A DNA stretch of 64,000 bases from Dallia pectoralis. Its lineage: Eukaryota; Chordata; Actinopteri; Esociformes; Umbridae. Both the position numbers and the translations under genes were made by a program. Below are positions 1 through 9,125 of this stretch, piece after piece (the stretch's first letter is position 1; each line of letters begins with the position of its first letter). The stretch is taken from the NCBI GenBank assembly GCA_029465975.1, contig CM055754.1, positions 986,116-1,050,115 on the forward strand, read 5' to 3'. The notes beneath the pieces were generated by a model. The model did no database searches. It was given only the letters and a program-made list of their open reading frames with translations, and was not told the DNA's origin.

Positions 1-177
1 AAAATATCAAGTTAAGCATAATCATGACATACTGAATAATTTGGAAAAAAATATTATTTTTTCATCTTTTAAAATAGGGAATTATTTATAGGCGTATTGT
101 ATTGGCCCTTAACCAGAGTGATAATGTTATATTTCGGCTGTTGACTCATGAGTACACCAAGTAATCATTAAGTCAAC
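1..177. other. Sequence downstream of the CFAP99 stop
   Basis: AT-rich sequence that should contain the CFAP99 3' UTR. I see no canonical AATAAA on the minus strand here, so the polyadenylation site may lie beyond the window. Confidence 0.4.
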
Positions 178-637
178 TTAATAAATTATGCTAATTTTAG
201 ATTTTGAACTCACCACAATTGAGTCACTGTTGTTGGTGAGGTCCACATGTTTGTTTGTGAGGTCCACGTGTTTGTTTGTGAGGTCCACGTGTTTGTTTGT
301 GAGGTCCACGTGTTTGTTGGTGAGGTCCACATGTTTGATGGTGAGGTCCACATGTTTGTTGGTGAGGTCCACATGTTTGTTGGTGAGGTCCACAGAAGAT
401 GACGCATAAACCTCATTGGTCAAATCAACAATTTCATCTCCCCCAACCCGCTCACCTGTCAAAGGGGTTAAAGAGACAATCACACCTGTATACAGCCACA
501 ACTAATTATACTGCTGTACAGTACATGTTTTCACTTACTGCTCTCCAGACTCTCTGTTGTCTGATGCTGGTGTAGGGCCTGGTTCCTGTCTAAGCATCTG
601 CTGGTATTGGTATCAGGAAACTCCATTGTATCAGAGC
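178..637 (-). CDS. cfap99: CFAP99 last two coding exons with 7-aa tandem repeat
   Basis: The exon at 637-539 begins after CCAG, ends at A|GTAAGTG, and encodes a polar stretch ending in TTESLESS. The last exon begins at 455 after a pyrimidine-rich TTTGACAG. An acceptor at 486 (TATACAG, exon start 485) is also in frame and would add ten residues. The last exon encodes ERVGGDEIVDLTNEVYASSS and then about eight copies of VDLTNKH, ending in a short tail and a TAA at 178-180. The two exons agree in phase with each other, but their link to CFAP99 depends on the exon at 1505-1385. They could instead belong to a separate minus-strand transcript. Confidence 0.5.
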
Positions 638-2234
638 CTGGATGTATAATATAAGTGTTAAAATAACTGTATGCTAAAAAAGTAATAAACGCATCTAAAG
701 TTGTGGATATATAAAGTAACAAACGCATCTAAAGTAGTGCATATAAAGTAACAAACACATCTAAAGTACCGGGTATATAAAGTAACAAACACATCTAAAG
801 TACCGGGTATATAAAGTAACAAACGCATCTAAAGTAGCGGATAAAATAAGTAACCACCCTGGTTTCAATGTTGCTAGGTAGAGATTAACTATCTAGGTTC
901 GAAAGGTTCCGAATTAACTATTAACTTTGGTTACATGAAATCGCCCAATTCAATGTCAAACGTAAATGGCCAAGTGCTCAACTTGATGTTACCATCAGTC
1001 CCAGATATTACATATCGTGTTGGTTTATGATCTTGACAGACACATACTTACATTACTTATCCGCTGTGACCTATCTTTACACAGCCTGTGGCTGTGACTC
1101 GACACACACCCGTCTGGCGTCGGTGCAACTACAGACATAATAATGGGTGCCTATCCGCTCACATCACATTTAAATACGCTCTTACGAAACGCCTGACGTC
1201 ATTCGTTTACGTTAATGGGCGGATCACGTCCTCTTTGTTTTGGTGTAAACCACATACGTTTTCAGCCTTCAGGCCTTTTTTTCCGGAATATGCTTGACAA
1301 AAACAATATAGTTTTTAATTCTGAACAATGTCTGTGTTTCATCAAGGAAGTCAATCATAACTGCCTAATGTAAACCACGTGTACTCATGTTCCTTTCTTC
1401 CGGTGTCAGACTCAATCTCTGGGGTCCACCAGCTTGAAGACTGCTGTGTGTTTGTGGAGTTGCTGAATGCAGTGGTTTCGGTTGTTTGGCCCAACTCGTA
1501 GTGGACTTTACCACAAAATGACTGGACCGGTGTGTTAAGGACATGGTGGTATTTTCAAAGGTCTTCTTTAATTATCAAGGTCTGCTGAGATGGTAAGGTA
1601 ATATGCCAGAAGTGCTTGCACACTAACAGTAGGCTATTTGCTCTTGACTAGCCTCAACTATTTTTATAAAGCCCAATTTAGAACAACAGTTGCCACAAAG
1701 TGTTTTTATTAGAGTTTATCTCTAGGCACAAGTTATATTTTGTCATTAACACATATCTCATAACATCTGGCCTCTGAATCAGTGGTAGAGTGCATGCATG
1801 TTGGTATGATGTCCTTGATTCAATCCCCGGCTTCTCCCCAGGTCACCGTGGCAAATGAGAATATGTTCTCAATCGGTCTACCTGGTTAAATGAAATTAAA
1901 AAATGAAGTGATGTCTTTGATGGTCTGATGTCCTGTTGGTCTGAAGTCCTGTTGGTCTGATGTCCTTGGTTTTATGAGGTCTTTGGTGGACTGGCCTGAT
2001 TTCAAATCTATACATGTGTATAGATGTATAGATGACATGTGTGTTTCACGGCAATTGACATTTACATTTTTGAGGTGCGACCAAAGCATATTTATTTGTA
2101 CATATACATATATATTATACATGCTACCAGGCTCCATCCCATTTATTCTGGAATACAGTGGCAGGGGCTTCCTGTTGCACATGACGCTCCAAGCCTTGCT
2201 CCAAATCTGCCCACTCCTTTTCCCCTAGGGTGTG

Positions 2235-2317
<83 letters not shown>

Positions 2318-5300
2318 TACACGTTCACATAAACACATTTAGCAAATCCAAACACAGTTGGGAGCCTTCACATTTCTGTTTACCTTCCTGTGATTCCAGC
2401 TCTGGAGGGCTTCTGCAGTAGATTTCTCAATGATGTTGGCTTTGGTTTTCTGACTCTGCTTCACCTTCTGGAGCTCCTGCTTCTTCTCCTCCAGCCTCCT
2501 CTGCAGGGCCACCACCCTCTCGTCCTCGTATACTCGCTGCAGCATTTCCTGCCTCGCTGTTTTCTCCTCCTGCCTGTCTCAGACCATACTCACATCAGGA
2601 CACATCTCAGGCATGTGCAGGTGTATAGGTGTGTCAGCTGCTCTGACCTGCCAGGTGTATAGGTGTGTCAGCTGCTCTGACCTGCCAGGTGTATAGGTGT
2701 GTCAGCTGCTCTGACCTGCCAGGTGTATAGGTGTGTCAGCTGCTCTGACCTGCCAGGTGTATAGGTGTGTCAGCTGCTCTGACCTGCCAGGTGTATAGGT
2801 GTGTCAGCTGCTCTGACCTGCCAGGTGTATAGGTGTGTCAGCTGCTCTGACCTGCCAGGTGTATAGGTGTGTCAGCTGCTCTGACCTGCCAGGTGTATAG
2901 GTGTGTCAGCTGCTCTGACCTGCCAGGTGTATAGGTGTGTCAGCTGCTCTGACCTGCCAGGTGTATAGGTGTATCAGCTGCTCTGACCTGCCAGGTGTAT
3001 AGGTGTGTCAGCTGCTCTGACCTGCCAGGTGTATAGGTGTGTCAGCTGCTCTGACCTGCCAGGTGTATAGGTGTATCAGCTGCTCTGACCTGCCAGGTGT
3101 ATAGGTGTGTCAGCTGCTCTGACCTGCGTGCAGCAGCCTGTCCTTGGGCAGCACTGTAGAGGGCGATGGTGTCCAGCTGCTCCTGCAGGAGTTGCTCCTT
3201 TCTCTGCTTGTCCTCCAGGATGCGCTCCCTCCTTTCCTGCTTTTCCCTCTGCTCTGCATCTCTCAGCAGAGCCAAACGCTCACGCAGCTCAGCTAAGGAC
3301 ATCTCCCCAAGAAGGTCATGTCCTGCTGTCTGACACACCAGGATAGGTCAGAATACATCATATAGTTGGTCACAAAATGCTTGTTGTGGCTTGTTGTGGG
3401 TTGGGTCTATTTCCCTGCTCACCTCTGTTTCATCCACAAACTTGTGTCTGATAAGTGGCACAGACTCAATGGCCCGGATCTGATTTATGATTTCAAACTT
3501 CCTGCTCAGCTCTGCCTGTGCATCTTCCAGAGCCTGGCGAAAGAGTTCCCGACTCTGCTCTGACACTTCTTTTACTGAAACACAGACATACAGAAAACAC
3601 ACAGACTAGGATTCCAGTTCTGTTGTCTCACTGCAACGTAATAACTGTTAAGTAGAAGGGTACATTGTATGAACAGAGGGCGATCAGTTTATACAGCCTA
3701 GTCACCTATACGCTTTTTAAACTCTTGCAGCTTGAATTTGGCTGCTTTAGAGTTCTTGTGTCCGTCTGCCACCTGCTGCACCAGATCTCTCATTCCTTTC
3801 TCCTCTTCTAACCTCTTGTTTGCATATCTCTGCATCAGCTTGGCAGTCTGGAATCAATCACAAATCAAGACAGGCTCAATCAACACTATCAGACACTTTT
3901 AGACAGGAACATAATGAAGCAAATGACCTTATAGATACACTAACTAAAGCTAATATTCAGTAAGTATAGATGTCACTAATTAAAAGTGAATAATGAAGTC
4001 CATTAACACCCACTTCTTCCTTCTTCAGCAGCACAGTCTGCTGGTTGCGCTGTATGATGTGGGTGCGGGCTAGCGTAGCCTCCTTGGAACTGATACGTCC
4101 CTCCAGGCGCCTGCGCTCCAACTGGGCCAGCTCTTCCTGGAGGTCCTGGTCGCGCATCTCCTTCTGCCACTTCAGGAACGACGAGGGCTCACCCGCCCCC
4201 TCAACTATCTTCTCCATTCTGTGTTACAGTAAAACGCAGCACAGTGTAGGGATTAATTGTGTTATAGTAAAACACAGCACAGTGTAGAGATTAATTGTGT
4301 TATAGACAAACACAGCACAGTGTAGGGATTACTTGTGTTATAGTAAAACACAGCACAGTGTATTGATTAATTGTGTTATAGTAAAACACAGCACAGTGTA
4401 GGGATTTATTGTGTTATAGTAAAACACAGCACAGTGTATTGATTTATTGTGTTATAGTAAAACACAGCACAGTGTAGAGATTAATTGTGTTATAGTAAAA
4501 CACAGCACAGTGTAGGGATTTATTGTGTTATAGTAAAACACAGCACAGTGTAGAGATTAATTGTGTTATAGACAAACACAGCACAGTGTAGAGATTAATT
4601 GTGTTATAGACAAACACAGCACAGTGTAGAGATTAATTGTGTTATAGTAAAACACAGCACAGTGTAGGGATTTATTGTGTTATAGTAAAACACAGCACAG
4701 TGTAGGGATTAATTGTGTTATAGTAAAACACAGCACAGTGTTTACCTGTGTAGCTCCTCCTCGACCTGACGCTTATACAAAGCTCCTTTTCTAAGAACAG
4801 CCGTGGTGTTTAGCTTGATGGGCAAGTTGTTAGTCTATTGGACATATAGAAATACACATGGATATACACTAAATGTTTTGGGTCACTAGTTCCTTGTTTC
4901 CAAAAGTAAAGCATTTTTGCAGGCTCAACATGACCAGAAACACAGAACTTCTTCTGAATCTCATCTACAATTTTTCTAGAAATGAAGGCTTTTCATGGAA
5001 AACAAGAACATTACTTAGTGACCTCAAACTTTTGGACGGTGGTGTACATACAGCATAAAATAAAAAAGGTGTGTCAATTACCCCATATTCTTTCTATATA
5101 TATTTATCATACCCAATACCTTACGGGTGGCCGGGGTGCCAGAGGTGTAGATGGAATCAAACTTGCGTTGGGTGTCATGACTTGGCACAATCTGGGATAT
5201 GACACTCTGGAAATTAGACAGTAATATGTTTTAGCATGGATTGAGCGAGGATAGCTGTACAGAAAATAAAACTATATTACAACAAATATGTTGTACCATA

Positions 5301-7247
5301 TACAGGGATCATTTATCTACCTTGGTGCGCACTGGGTTTGCACACTGGAATTGTTGAGTGTTTGCCTCATAAAGGACAAGCTGTGGATGGAAAGGAAAAC
5401 TGGTTAGTGCAGGAACCAAACTCCATGCATCAAAAATAATATATCAGAAACAATATACCTCTGCCTTCTGCCGGTTCCTCTGCTTGATTTCCTCCAAGTT
5501 CTGTTTCTCTTTTGGAGTTCTGTATGTGCTGGTTGGTACCTAGGAAACAATAAGCATTGATGCATATGAATGTTATAATAAAATAAATAACACATATTAT
5601 ATTGTGTCAACAACATTCCAACTTTGCACCACAGTTTACTGTTATATTTATATATAAATAGGCCACCATTGTGTATTTGTATGTTTGATTCAAGTAACAA
5701 ACAGTATTTAAGCAAAAAACTAATCTATAATTTCTTCGTAAATTTAAAATAATCATCAATTACTTGGTTGCATAAGTGTGCACACTTCACAAGTAATACT
5801 TGGTGAAACTACTTTTTGCTTTAAAGTATATTAACCTAGCACACTTAGATGTGGCCCTGTCATCCAGTCTATTTATTGTCCCCTTTATCTTGAGCAGAGT
5901 TCCTGTCCCTGCTGAAGAGAAGCAACCCCATAACATGATGCTTCTGTTACCATGCTTGACATTAGGTACTGTGGCATAGCATGAAACATATATTTTATAA
6001 TTAAGGCCAAAAAACGGTCAAATAATAATACAAGGGTGCACATTTCAGCTATGGTAGCGAATTGTTGAACAGAAACTGTAAACAAACCAGATGGGTTTTT
6101 TTCTCCTGCAGGTGGATGGGCTCATGTACTGGGAGAGGGCGAGCTTTGGGTTTAGTAAATGCAAATTCCTGTGGCTTAGTAGTTTCCTTTGTAGTTTTCT
6201 TGAATTGACTTCCTCTAGAAACTCTGAATGCGTGCTGGGCAATTAGAATTTCAATCTCAGGCTGCCACCTAGTGGGTGAAAAATGTATGTATTAGGATAG
6301 GCTGTAATTCAATATCCTTCTGTATATAACCTACTTTTTTATACTGAGTTGTACCTCAGCAGAGCTGCAATCCAGTTTCTCTCCACATATGAAGCATCAT
6401 AAATCTGACTCCATTCTCCCTTGATCCAGGTACTGAGGTTTGTGATGTTGAAGAAGAAACTCAGGAACTATCAAATCACCATTCAGAACATAATTCAGAG
6501 TCTAATGATTCATGAATTAATTTATAAATAAATATGATTGCATTGTTGGTGCCGTTAGGCCACAGAAAATGTGTGTTTCTCACTTGGTAAATCTTGTTGA
6601 TGTCCAGAGAGTTGACAATCTTCTTGAAGCATTGCAATCCAAGGTCATCAAGGAGAAAAATGCTTAAGTAGCAGATTACTGGCACACAAAAGCAGTCAAC
6701 GTATAAGAGAACCTTAGTCAGAACAACTTTATACAAGTTCAGTATATAATTTTGAAAGCATTATCCTTGAGAATTCTGTATGTTGAAAATTCTGTGGTGA
6801 ACTTACTTGCAAACTGGTTACGATCAGCTTTTAGAAAGCATTTTCCACTCTGAGCATAAAAGACACGGATAACCACATCCAATATTTTTTTATACTCAAT
6901 GCATCCAGAAACTACGTCAAGTATAAACTTCTTATCTAACGGATCCAGGTTCTGGTATGAAAGACAAACACAATTGAAACATTATAACCTTAGTTATATC
7001 TGGTATGCAGTTTGTTTGTGATCTACTTTCCATCTTTACTGATTTACGTTCATGCATCATAATAGGCCCTGAAATGAATGCATAACACATAAACATACCC
7101 ACACACACATTCCCATTTAACTCATCTTGTTACCTCCATATCTTGTGAAGCATTTTCTATGAATTCCTCAACACATTGTTTGTCAGCATTAAACTTGTCA
7201 AGGAGCCCAGTGGCTGCCTTGATGACTGCTGCATATCCATTTGCCAT
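178..7247 (-). CDS. cfap99: Cilia- and flagella-associated protein 99-like, 17 coding exons
   Basis: Exons, in minus-strand order: 7247-7134, 6951-6807, 6678-6584, 6467-6355, 6268-6088, 5539-5459, 5380-5321, 5206-5120, 4834-4746, 4218-4014, 3847-3706, 3574-3423, 3329-3124, 2573-2384, 1505-1385, 637-539, 455-178. All have AG/GT borders and matching phases, and they join into a 785-codon frame. The N-terminal half is mixed; the segment with LGLQCFKKIV is recognisable as CFAP99. The C-terminal half is long, charged helix (LAELRERLALLRDAEQREKQ and similar), probably coiled coil. The tail is a 7-residue repeat. CFAP99 is an axoneme-associated protein of motile cilia and sperm; its precise role is poorly known. 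Head-to-head pairing with ZFYVE28 matches the vertebrate arrangement I recall. The ATG at 7247 is followed by family-like sequence; an in-frame upstream exon (ATG 7578, donor after 7468) could add 38-39 residues. Identity rests on memory of the family and on synteny; the last three exons are less certain. Confidence 0.8.
240..393 (-). repeat. 21-bp coding minisatellite (VDLTNKH)n
   Basis: About seven to eight copies of a 21-bp unit (plus strand: GAGGTCCACATGTTTGTTGG plus one T). The unit is exactly seven codons and stays open. Copies differ mainly at the third position of His (CAT/CAC) and at Asn/Ile, so the protein repeat is better conserved than the DNA. It lies in the last exon of the CFAP99 model. 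Confidence 0.9.
675..845. repeat. About 34-bp tandem repeat in an intron
   Basis: Five imperfect copies of a roughly 27-34 bp unit containing AAAGTAACAAACRCATCTAA, followed by TATATAAA-like sequence. It lies in the intron just upstream (minus-strand sense) of the exon at 637-539. No coding signal. Confidence 0.8.
1385..1505 (-). CDS. cfap99: Probable CFAP99 exon 15, found by phase matching
   Basis: This 121-nt segment has an AAAG acceptor and an ATGA|GTACAC donor, with no stop between them. It starts in phase 0, as the exon at 2573-2384 demands, and leaves one nucleotide, as the two-nucleotide start of the exon at 637-539 demands. It encodes 40 residues beginning STTSWAKQPKP and ending TPEERNM, polar and proline-rich like a disordered tail. 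The acceptor has a poor pyrimidine tract. Without this exon the flanking exons do not join in frame. Confidence 0.5.
1768..1905 (+). mobile_element. Degraded tRNA-derived SINE-like element
   Basis: A stretch with an A-box-like TGGTAGAGTGC and, about 35 bp later, a B-box-like TTGATTCAATCCC resembles the promoter of a tRNA-derived SINE. It is followed by TGAGAATATGTTCTCAAT and CTACCTGGTTAAATGAAAT, which recall the 3' tails common in fish short interspersed elements, and then by an A-rich end. It does not fold as a complete tRNA. The family assignment is from memory. Confidence 0.45.
2236..2315. repeat. (CA)n microsatellite
   Basis: About 40 uninterrupted AC dinucleotides inside the CFAP99 intron between 2384 and 1505. 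The open frames over it are repeat artefacts. Confidence 0.98.
2618..3126. repeat. 34-bp minisatellite built on a CFAP99 splice donor
   Basis: Fifteen nearly identical 34-bp units occupy almost the whole 550-bp intron between the exons at 3329-3124 and 2573-2384. On the minus strand every copy holds GGCAGGTCAGAGCAGCTGAC. The true donor of the upstream exon reads CGCAGGTCAGAGCAGCTGAC, so each unit carries a near-perfect copy of that junction. Only a few copies differ (GTGTATCAG for GTGTGTCAG). The unit is not a multiple of three. Confidence 0.95.
4219..4745. repeat. 38-bp minisatellite forming a complete CFAP99 intron
   Basis: About 14 copies of a 38-bp unit (containing GTTATAGTAAAACACAGCAC) fill the intron from donor to acceptor. 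The donor side reads CACAG|GTAAACACTGTGCTG and the acceptor side TTTTACTGTAACACAG|AATGG, both continuous with the repeat consensus. Variation is limited to GACAAA for GTAAAA and a few substitutions in the AGGGATT segment. Confidence 0.95.
4863..5050. mobile_element. Small inverted-repeat element (MITE-like)
   Basis: The left end (ATGTTTTGGGTCACTAG..TCCTTGTTTCC) and the reverse complement of the right end (TACACCACCGTCCAAAAGTTTGAGGTCACTAAG.. in parts) match over roughly 40 bp. This gives degenerate terminal inverted repeats about 190 bp apart. The end sequence, a gene-free motif around CAAAAGTTTGGGGTCACT, is one I recall as very common in teleost genomes. It sits in the CFAP99 intron 4835-5119. 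Confidence 0.55.
5755..6060 (-). mobile_element. Degraded Tc1/mariner transposase remnant
   Basis: The reverse complement of about 5895-5960 translates to a stretch with SIMLWGCFSSAGTG, matching the transposase core of fish Tc1-like elements (GGGSIMLWGCFS..GTG). The frame breaks on both sides, so the element is dead. It lies in the CFAP99 intron 5540-6087. Confidence 0.75.
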
Positions 7248-7467
7248 ATTCTGCTGAATACACGTGGACAAATTAGTGACAAGTAAGGAATAGAACAGTC
7301 CTGTCAATGGATAATGGATGGTGAATAATAGGTGAATGTGGTGTTGATGGATGCATAAGCATATGTTAGCCACAGGGTCAATGAAAACAGACAGGCAAAC
7401 AAACAGATTGGGCAAGCATTGCAAAATAAGTCCATAGGTTGACGCAAATTACACGGATGCCTCTAAC

Positions 7468-7610
7468 CTTTCTTGCGTGAACGTAACCGATTCCAACCAG
7501 GGCAGCTAAACAGTTGCTGAAACACTCTGCTTCATGAATTAAACTCCCAGTAGTGAGATTCCCATTTGTTTTTTTCAAGGTTCGTCTGGAGCTTCAAAAC
7601 AAATCCAATG
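7468..7610 (-). other. cfap99: Probable CFAP99 5' leader exon, or N-terminal extension
   Basis: A donor AAAG|GTTAGAGG follows position 7468. The segment is open from an ATG at 7578 and would join in phase 0 to the exon containing ATG 7247, at either of two tandem acceptors (exon start 7253 or 7250). It therefore gives either a 5' UTR exon or an alternative N-terminus of 38-39 residues. The X-box at 7618 suggests transcription starts close to here. Confidence 0.45.
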
Positions 7611-7617
7611 TTTGGTC

Positions 7618-7630
7618 GTTGCCAAGCAAC
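7618..7630. promoter_or_regulatory. RFX X-box of a ciliary gene
   Basis: GTTGCCAAGCAAC is a perfect inverted pair of RFX half-sites (GTTGCC, one spacer base, AGCAAC). RFX factors bind this motif in promoters of cilium genes. It lies about 40 bp upstream of the first possible CFAP99 ATG (7578) and 370 bp upstream of the other (7247), a usual place for an X-box. Confidence 0.8.
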
Positions 7631-9125
7631 ACATCCGCACAACCAGAACGACACGGGAGATGTATCGTCAAGGGACGAACACAATCTCTATATAAATTAC
7701 ATTATGGGCTTTCCATTATTGCCTTAACCTGTTTTATTATCCACGGTCATAATAATATAACAGTGTGTTTCATCACTTGAAACCATTTGACAAGATCTTC
7801 AAATTGCAATTACTGCCCCCTGGTGGTGTTAATATGAACATAGTGTTGTCATCAAATGCACGTTACGTCAGAGAGCCGTTTTGAACGTCACGTCACATGG
7901 CTGACGACAGCTCGTAAGTATTTTACTCACGACCCCCTCATGGTAGATGTTGTAGATAATGGTCCATATAAATCTAACCCTGGTAAATATGATACCGCCT
8001 ATAAAGCAAATAGTTCGTGGCTAATCTTTTTATATCCCTTTGGTGTCCTAATACAGCAAAAAATATCGTTAGCATGCTAGCTACAATTAACAGATATTGC
8101 TAGCTAATGACAACATTGGCATCTGTCACACATGGTATATTTGATGATGTCATGGTGACGGCAACATTGTTTTCCAGCCTGTTGAAGAACACATTTTGTG
8201 GATTTACCCAAAAAGCGTTCTGCTTAAACAGTATATAACAGTAGGCTAAGGGCAGAAGAAGTGTTACCCATGGCTTGTTTTCTCCATTATTTCATTAAGT
8301 TAATTATTTGGGATGCTTTCAGTAATTTATAGCTCTACACAAGTTAAAAAAATATATAAGTATTATTAAATAATAATACTTATTACTAATGGTGCTTTCA
8401 AAATAAATAAAAACTCGAATAATGCTAAGTTATGATGTCGACTATTTTCAGTTTGGAAAGTCGTAGCACCGATCCGGAGTTTTTGCCAGGCGAACGTTCA
8501 AATAAATGTGCTACTCGGTTAAACGAATATTCCCGAATTCCTGGTTGTGGTGAACAGGGCACGATCCCTTCTCCTTTCACTGGGAATGTGGGAGTTTTTG
8601 GCTGTGTTGAACGGGAATGTGGGAGTTCCTGGTTGTGTTGAACGGGGCACGATCCCTTCTCCTTTCACTGGGAATGTGGGAGTTTTTGGCTGTGTTGAAC
8701 GGGAATGTGGGAGTTCCTGGTTGTGTTGAACGGGGCACGATCCCTGCTCTTTTCCCTGGGAATGTGGGAGTTTTCCTGGTTGTGTTGAACGGGAATGTGG
8801 GTGGTGATGTTGTCAACGTGACTCTGTCATCAGTCTAAAGCAGAGGGAGAAACCAGAAGCCATCCGGGGAGGTTTCACGCTTTATCCTGTCGGACTGGAA
8901 AAGTGTCCTGAAGATAGCAGGATCCTGTGCACATGACGTCGTTATGAACCGTATTCATTGAACCCTCGAACTTCTCACCTCACAGATTCGGAAATCCTAT
9001 TGCCCAATGGACTAATAATATAGCACATTTATTCCCGGTTCCAGAGCTCGCTGGGTTCTGTCTCTCACAGGTAACCTCGGTAGAACAGTGGCCGGTGACA
9101 AAGGAGGGAAGGTGGCGAGGAAACC
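7631..9125. promoter_or_regulatory. Divergent intergenic region, CFAP99 / ZFYVE28 promoter and leader
   Basis: About 1.5 kb separates the two divergent genes. It holds AT-rich sequence (8000-8450), a tandem repeat (8540-8800), and a more GC-balanced stretch (8830-9125) that probably includes the ZFYVE28 5' leader. No coding sequence was recognised. The frame at 8432-8641 is mostly repeat-derived. Confidence 0.55.
8540..8800. repeat. Compound tandem repeat upstream of ZFYVE28
   Basis: Three copies of a unit of roughly 88 bp, itself made of a shorter motif: TTGTGTTGAACGGG, then GGAATGTGGGAGTT, alternating with a block containing GCACGATCCCTTCTC. It lies about 350-600 bp upstream of the ZFYVE28 ATG. 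Confidence 0.85.

Noticed and set aside
1768..1850. Functional tRNA gene
   Set aside because: A- and B-box-like motifs are present, but the arms do not pair into a full cloverleaf and a SINE-like tail follows.
2618..3126. CRISPR array, because of regular direct repeats
   Set aside because: Repeats are head-to-tail with no unique spacers, in a vertebrate intron; it is a minisatellite.
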